From Bacteroidota bacterium (lineage in GTDB: Bacteria; Bacteroidota; Bacteroidia; JAADEI01), in contig WFXT01000145.1 of NCBI GenBank assembly GCA_015490475.1, positions 1 through 11,235 of the forward strand: 11,235 bases of DNA, given 5' to 3'. A model generated the notes under the pieces. It made no database searches. It saw only the letters and a program-made list of their open reading frames with translations, and was not told where the DNA came from. Shown piece after piece: positions 7,127 through 11,235 of the stretch (the stretch's first letter is position 1; every line of letters begins with the position of its first letter). The translations under genes and the position numbers were made by a program.

Positions 7127-7150
7127 TTTGGTCTTTACTATATAACTTTG
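7118..7150 (+). promoter_or_regulatory. Candidate metK promoter abutting the start codon
   Basis: TAACTTTG at 7143-7150 is an exact TAnnTTTG -7 box. TTTG at 7118-7121 lies 21 bases upstream in the -33 position, within the 3' end of the radical SAM gene. The last base of the -7 box is only 4 bases before the metK ATG at 7155, so transcription from it would begin at or within a base or two of the start codon. No SAM riboswitch can fit in the 28-bp gap. Co-transcription from the upstream genes remains equally possible. Confidence 0.4.
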
Positions 7151-7154
7151 CACT

Positions 7155-8456
7155 ATGCCGTTCTTATTCACATCGGAGTCGGTTTCGGAGGGTCACCCGG
7201 ACAAGATTGCAGACCAGATTTCTGACGCTATCCTTGATGCCTATCTGGCTTTAGACCCCAAAGCACGGGTGGCGTGTGAAACGTTTGTTACCACAGGTTT
7301 AGTAGTCGTTGGTGGAGAATTCAGGAGCTCAGCAAAGCCAGACATACAGCCAATTGTTAGAGAAGTAATAAGGCGAATAGGATATGTGCATCCTGAATTG
7401 GGCTTCAGTGCAGATGCCTGTGGCATAATTAGTGTCTATCATGAACAATCACCAGATATTGCTATGGGTGTTGACCGAAGCGATGATGAAATAGGAGCAG
7501 GAGATCAGGGCTTAATGTTTGGATATGCCAGCACAGAAACGCAACGTTATGTCCCCTTGACAATAGACCTATCGCATGTGATAATGCAGGAATTATCCAA
7601 CATTAGAAAACATGAGCCTGAATTAATGCCATATTTGAGACCTGATGCCAAGGCTCAAGTGACTGCTTTATATGAAAAAAGACTCAAACCAATTTCCATA
7701 GATACAATATTAATTTCAACTCAACATGAGGAGCCTGCCCGCCTTTTCCCCGACACCCATGAGCCTGATAAAGCTTTCTTGCAAAGATTGAGAAGTGACG
7801 TCCTGAATATCCTATTGCCACGAGTCCTTGAGAGATATAAAGATTCCCCTGAAATTTATAAACTCATAGCAGACTTTATCCAGAGGGCTAAGGAAGGTAA
7901 TGCAAAACTCTTGCTTAATCCAACTGGCAGGTTTGTCATTGGCGGTCCTCACGGAGATACAGGACTTACTGGTCGTAAAATAATTGTGGATACCTATGGT
8001 GGTTGGGCACCACACGGTGGTGGTGCTTTCTCTGGAAAAGACCCCACAAAAGTGGATCGTTCCGCCGCTTACATGACTCGCTATATAGCAAAAAATATGG
8101 TGGCAGCAGGTGTTGCTAATGAAGTTACTGTTCAAGTGGCATATGCTATCGGAATTGCAGAACCAGCAAGCATTTCTGTTCAATTAAACGAACCAGCACC
8201 CGGAATAACACCGGAAAAAGTAGAAGAAGCCATCAAGGAACTTTTTGATTTGAGACCAGCAGCTATAATTAAAACTCTTGACCTGACGAAACCCATTTAT
8301 TACCCTACCGCTGCATATGGACATATGGGTAGAACAACCGAAACAAAGTCAGTTAGTGTAGTGGTAGGCAACGAAACTGTGGTACAAGAAGTTACTTTAT
8401 TCCCATGGGAAAGGTTAGATAGAGTTCAGGACATAAAGGATTTCTTACACCTCTGA
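7155..8456 (+). CDS. metK: S-adenosylmethionine synthetase (methionine adenosyltransferase)
   Basis: MetK makes S-adenosylmethionine from methionine and ATP, releasing phosphate and pyrophosphate. The enzyme is a cytoplasmic homotetramer needing Mg2+ and K+. The N-terminus LFTSESVSEGHPDKIADQ includes the catalytic H14 and the metal ligand D16. GAGDQG (114-119) is the first signature and the active-site loop follows it. The nucleotide-binding run GGPHGDTGLTGRK (263-275) is followed by the glycine-rich signature HGGGAFSGKDPTKVDRSAAY (287-306). At 433 residues it is longer than the E. coli enzyme (384); the extra residues lie mainly in the middle, about 160-255, as in other Bacteroidota. The start is certain because the family begins almost at the LFTSESV motif. 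It follows the radical SAM gene, a likely consumer of its product, by 28 bp, and converges on tRNA-Arg. Confidence 0.98.
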   Translation: MPFLFTSESVSEGHPDKIADQISDAILDAYLALDPKARVACETFVTTGLVVVGGEFRSSAKPDIQPIVREVIRRIGYVHPELGFSADACGIISVYHEQSPDIAMGVDRSDDEIGAGDQGLMFGYASTETQRYVPLTIDLSHVIMQELSNIRKHEPELMPYLRPDAKAQVTALYEKRLKPISIDTILISTQHEEPARLFPDTHEPDKAFLQRLRSDVLNILLPRVLERYKDSPEIYKLIADFIQRAKEGNAKLLLNPTGRFVIGGPHGDTGLTGRKIIVDTYGGWAPHGGGAFSGKDPTKVDRSAAYMTRYIAKNMVAAGVANEVTVQVAYAIGIAEPASISVQLNEPAPGITPEKVEEAIKELFDLRPAAIIKTLDLTKPIYYPTAAYGHMGRTTETKSVSVVVGNETVVQEVTLFPWERLDRVQDIKDFLHL

Positions 8457-8614
8457 GCAGAAATTATATTGCTTTAACGAAGTAAGATTTTCTTAGGGTT
8501 TTGGTCCGTGTTATTAAACTCATAACTCATACATCCATAAATCGCCAACTATACAATATAACCGCTAACTTTTTTAATTTGTCAAACGGATGAAGATACA
8601 AAAACAACGCTTTG
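8457..8614. other. Intergenic region between convergent metK and tRNA-Arg
   Basis: This 158-bp AT-rich gap must hold the 3' ends of the metK and mfd-tRNA transcripts. The only inverted repeat I find near metK is TAAGA/TCTTA (8483-8495, 3-nt loop), too short to call a terminator with confidence. No coding frame of note, tRNA or repeat is visible in it. Confidence 0.5.
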
Positions 8615-8687
8615 CGACCCCGGGAGGATTCGAACCTCCGACCCGCGGCTTAGAAGGCCGCTGCTCTATCCGCTGAGCTACGGGGCC
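8615..8687 (-). tRNA. tRNA-Arg (anticodon UCU)
   Basis: The minus strand folds into a complete 73-nt cloverleaf. The acceptor stem GGCCCCG pairs with CGGGGTC with one G-U pair, and the D stem is GCTC/GAGC with an 8-nt loop. The anticodon stem GCGGC/GCCGC carries loop CTTCTAA, giving anticodon UCU, which reads AGA and AGG. The variable loop is 5 nt, and the T arm is GGAGG-TTCGAAT-CCTCC. The discriminator is G and CCA is not encoded, so it must be added after transcription. AGA is common in the genes of this window, so this is probably a major arginine tRNA. It lies 27 bp downstream of the mfd stop on the same strand. Confidence 0.97.
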
Positions 8688-8691
8688 GTCT

Positions 8692-8722
8692 CAATCCTGC
8701 CTATTAAAACAATTTCAGGCAA
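8692..8722 (-). promoter_or_regulatory. Weak promoter candidate for tRNA-Arg
   Basis: On the minus strand a TTG (8722-8720, in the last codons of mfd) is followed after 20 bases by CAGGATTG (8699-8692). This is a partial match to TAnnTTTG, with two of six fixed bases wrong, 4 bases before the mature tRNA 5' end. Spacing fits, sequence only partly. Readthrough from mfd is the alternative. Confidence 0.22.
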
Positions 8723-11235
8723 TTGTTTGTTCCCTCTGGACACAGGAAAGGTACATATCCTGTAGCAATACGAAAAGTTCATGTATGTTTGGAACTGCTT
8801 TTATTATTAGTTTAGAATCTGGATATGGTTTTAATTGAAATCTGTTTGGTCTTTGGGCTATGAATGACGAAAGCTGAACAGGCATGTTGCTTTGATACCA
8901 CGGATGATTAAGGTCTTTAGGCAAAAATGCTATTGCAATATTTTCCTTTATTATTAGCCTTTCAAAGCCTAATTTACTCGCAATAAGTTTAACTTTGATC
9001 AAGGAAATCAAGTTTTTGGCTTCCTGGGGTATTGTACCAAAGCGATCATCCATTTCAAATTGGATGTCATCTATTTCTTTTAGTGAAGATGCCTGAGAAA
9101 GTCTTAAATATAGCGACAGCCGTTCTCGGGAAGACGAAATATAAGAATCAGGAATGAAAGCCGGGATATTAGTTTCAATGGCGGTGTCAAACCACTTGTC
9201 CACCTCTTCTGGTTTCTCTTGTTGCTGTAGTTCCCTTATGCTTTCCTCTATAAGGCGATAATAGGCGTCAATGCCCATTTGTCTGACAAAACCGCTTTGT
9301 TCTTTTCCAAGTAGCATTCCGGGTCCTCGTAATTCCATGTCTTTTAAAGCTATAGCAAAACCACTACCCAGGTCCTGATGTTCAAGCAAAGTGAGAAGTC
9401 GCTCTTTTGCCTTCTTAGTGATTCGGTTCCATGAAGGAACAAACATATAGCAATATGCTTGAGTGGTTCCTCTTCCCACACGGCCTCTCAGCTGATGTAA
9501 CTCTGCAAGTCCAAACATATGAGCATTCATAACTATCAGTGTATTAACATGAGGAAAATCCAGACCTGAGCCAATAATGGCAGTACTAATGAGCACATCG
9601 TATTTACCTGACGCAAAATCTATTAAAATTTTTTCTAATTTGGTGCCTTCAAGACTCCCATGGGCTACCACTGTCCTTGCTCTGGGAACAGTGGTTTTAA
9701 CTAAGTGTTCTATGTTTTTAAGTCCTTTAATACGTGGATTGACAATAAAAACACTACCTCCCCTTGCTAACTCCTTTTCTATGGCATAGGCAAACATATC
9801 CTTTTGCCACGGACCAATGTATGTCTTTACTTCAAGGCGCTGTGACGGTGGTGTTTCAATAACTGATATGTCCCTAATTCCTGACAGAGCCATTTTCAAT
9901 GTTCTTGGAATGGGCGTAGCACTCAGGTATAAAATGTCAATCTCTGGATATTTTGCCTTTAGTTTTTCTTTCTGCAACACTCCAAATTTGTGTTCTTCAT
10001 CAACTATTAGCAATCCCAGGTTAGCAAATTCTGTGTTATCTGAAATAAGTGCATGCGTTCCAATGATTATGTCAATCTTGCCTTCTGCCAGTGCGTTGCG
10101 TATTCTCTTAATAGTAGATGCAGACCGTGTTCTGCTTATGTATTCAACCGTTACGCCGAATCGTTCCAACCGTTCTCTAAATACTTTCCAGTGTTGGAAG
10201 GCAAGTAGGGTAGTGGGAACAAGAATTGCTACTTGTTTTCCCGAACGCACTGCTTTGAAGGCAGACCTCAGCGCTATCTCCGTCTTGCCAAAGCCCACAT
10301 CACCACATATTAACCTTTCCATCGGTTTTTCAGATTCCATATCTGCTTTGACTTCACTTATTGCTCTCAATTGATCTGGTGTTTCTTCATATGGAAATAG
10401 AGCTTCCATTTCATATTGCAAAGAATCATCTGGCAGGAAAGAGAATCCTTTACTCAGCAATCGGCGGGCATATATCTGGCTTAGTTGCTTGCTCAAATCA
10501 TATACTTCCTGTTTTACTTTGTGTTTCAAACGTTTCCATGCCGACGACCTAAGACTGGATAAAGCAGGTTTTTCTCCCCCCGTATATGGAACAATTTTAT
10601 CAATATTAGCAGGGCTCAGATAAAGAATGTCATCGTTTTTGAAGACAAGCCTTATTGCATCGTGATATTGGTCCTTTATTTTAACCTTCGTTACTCCTGT
10701 GAACTGAGCTATCCCATAGTCCATGTGAACTACATAGTCTCCTTCTTTAAATTGTTCAAGTTGTTGACGTAATCTGGAATAACTAATTCGTTTTTTGCTC
10801 TTCCCTTTTCTCTTACGAATTCCAGTTAAATTGAATAAATCAATGTGTGCTTCTCCACGGTCATAATCAATAAATCCTTGTCCCACTGTTCCTTCCTTAA
10901 AGCATACTTGTTCTATGTTGACACTGTAGCTTTTGAATATTTCCTTGATTCGTTCTTCGTCCACTTTGTTGGGAACATAGATAAATACTTTAATGCCAGA
11001 GTCAAGCAAGTCCTGTATAAATTGTGTCGCTTGTTTGAATTCTCCAGAGAATACGGGCACGGGACTCTGGTGAAGCCATTTAATCTCTCCCTGAAAATTA
11101 CCAATGTCATTCCTGTTTATAAGAATTGACTTTTTAAAGATGGTATTAAAATCAACAGGTAGAAGCTCTATTGTCCGTTGCTGTGAAATTGCATTTTGTT
11201 CTATTGTATCAAATGCTTCTTGCCATACTGATTCC
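8715..11235 (-). CDS. mfd: Transcription-repair coupling factor Mfd (N-terminus missing)
   Basis: Mfd is a DNA translocase that pushes stalled RNA polymerase off lesions and recruits UvrA to start strand-specific excision repair. The frame is open to the right edge: 839 residues are visible, and roughly 270-300 N-terminal residues (the UvrB-like part) are missing. The visible order is the RNA polymerase interaction domain (GDYVVHMDYGIAQF from residue 165 of the fragment), then the RecG-like SF2 motor with Walker A GDVGFGKT (311-318), DEEHKFGV (412-419), LSATPIPRTLKMAL, the motif V region IIGSGLDFP and the motif VI region RGRVGR (583-588). The TRCF/D7 C-terminal domain follows (LYLRLSQASSLKEID, DRFGTIP). 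Two changes stand out: DEEH where Mfd proteins mostly have DEEQ, and a Gly at 555 where motif V normally has a conserved Glu. The GTG at 11060 is internal, not the start, because Mfd-like coding continues upstream of it without a stop. Confidence 0.97.
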   Translation of the reverse strand, partial: ESVWQEAFDTIEQNAISQQRTIELLPVDFNTIFKKSILINRNDIGNFQGEIKWLHQSPVPVFSGEFKQATQFIQDLLDSGIKVFIYVPNKVDEERIKEIFKSYSVNIEQVCFKEGTVGQGFIDYDRGEAHIDLFNLTGIRKRKGKSKKRISYSRLRQQLEQFKEGDYVVHMDYGIAQFTGVTKVKIKDQYHDAIRLVFKNDDILYLSPANIDKIVPYTGGEKPALSSLRSSAWKRLKHKVKQEVYDLSKQLSQIYARRLLSKGFSFLPDDSLQYEMEALFPYEETPDQLRAISEVKADMESEKPMERLICGDVGFGKTEIALRSAFKAVRSGKQVAILVPTTLLAFQHWKVFRERLERFGVTVEYISRTRSASTIKRIRNALAEGKIDIIIGTHALISDNTEFANLGLLIVDEEHKFGVLQKEKLKAKYPEIDILYLSATPIPRTLKMALSGIRDISVIETPPSQRLEVKTYIGPWQKDMFAYAIEKELARGGSVFIVNPRIKGLKNIEHLVKTTVPRARTVVAHGSLEGTKLEKILIDFASGKYDVLISTAIIGSGLDFPHVNTLIVMNAHMFGLAELHQLRGRVGRGTTQAYCYMFVPSWNRITKKAKERLLTLLEHQDLGSGFAIALKDMELRGPGMLLGKEQSGFVRQMGIDAYYRLIEESIRELQQQEKPEEVDKWFDTAIETNIPAFIPDSYISSSRERLSLYLRLSQASSLKEIDDIQFEMDDRFGTIPQEAKNLISLIKVKLIASKLGFERLIIKENIAIAFLPKDLNHPWYQSNMPVQLSSFIAQRPNRFQLKPYPDSKLIIKAVPNIHELFVLLQDMYLSCVQREQTIA

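Noticed and set aside
7127..7154. SAM riboswitch upstream of metK
   Set aside because: The gap is only 28 bp, too short for any SAM riboswitch class, and no matching conserved core is seen in the end of the preceding gene.
8483..8495. TAAGA/TCTTA hairpin as the metK terminator
   Set aside because: The stem is only 5 AT-rich pairs and is followed by GGG rather than an immediate T tract, so it may well be chance.
8598..8617. CGC-AAA-GCG hairpin with a T-rich tail downstream of the tRNA (minus strand)
   Set aside because: The stem is only 3 bp and would include the last bases of the tRNA itself, so it is not a credible terminator.
9817..10374. 185-codon open frame on the plus strand inside mfd
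   Set aside because: It is antisense to the conserved Mfd motor domain, its translation shows no recognisable family, and its openness is explained by the codon pattern of mfd.
11058..11060. GTG at 11060 as the mfd start
   Set aside because: The frame stays open for another 58 codons to the window edge and the upstream translation continues Mfd-like sequence, so the gene is truncated by the window.
1..11235. Mobile element, CRISPR array, prophage or defence island
   Set aside because: No transposase, integrase, spaced direct repeats, terminal inverted repeats or phage genes were seen. Apart from the unknown small gene and the surface protein, the content is core metabolism and repair.

Overview
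The window looks like a chromosomal, housekeeping-type segment of a member of the Bacteroidota. The evidence is an exported protein ending in a type IX secretion sorting domain, a MetK with the long insertion seen in this phylum, starts without clear Shine-Dalgarno sequences, and several short upstream elements that resemble the phylum's TTG / TAnnTTTG promoter. The DNA is AT-rich (roughly 40% G+C by eye). Several core proteins carry motif variants, such as RecJ and Mfd, which suggests a lineage away from the well-studied genera. The genus cannot be determined from this sequence.

Layout: (1) 1-1521, plus strand: the C-terminal part of a large secreted beta-rich protein with an Fn3-like module and a T9SS C-terminal domain. 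(2) 1664-2002, plus: a small conserved protein of unknown function, whose 3' end overlaps the convergent endonuclease V gene by 26 bp. (3) 3092-1977, minus: an OsmC/YhfA-type thiol protein followed with no gap by endonuclease V (nfi). (4) 3133-8456, plus: a Bcp/PrxQ-type peroxiredoxin divergent from osmC across 40 bp, then recJ, lptB (4-bp ATGA overlap), a radical SAM/SPASM protein (5-bp gap) and metK (28-bp gap). (5) 8457-8614: an intergenic region between convergent units. (6) 8687-8615, minus: tRNA-Arg(UCU). (7) 11235-8715, minus: mfd, running off the right edge and missing its N-terminus.

Functionally the window combines DNA repair (nfi, recJ, mfd), thiol-based peroxide defence (osmC, bcp), lipopolysaccharide export (lptB), and a radical SAM enzyme of unknown substrate next to the enzyme that makes S-adenosylmethionine. 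I see no CRISPR array, insertion sequence, phage gene, toxin-antitoxin pair or obvious defence island. The best candidates for new biology are modest: the unassigned radical SAM/SPASM protein between lptB and metK, a promoter-like element that abuts the metK start codon (possible leaderless mRNA), and unusual residues in the peroxiredoxin and in Mfd.
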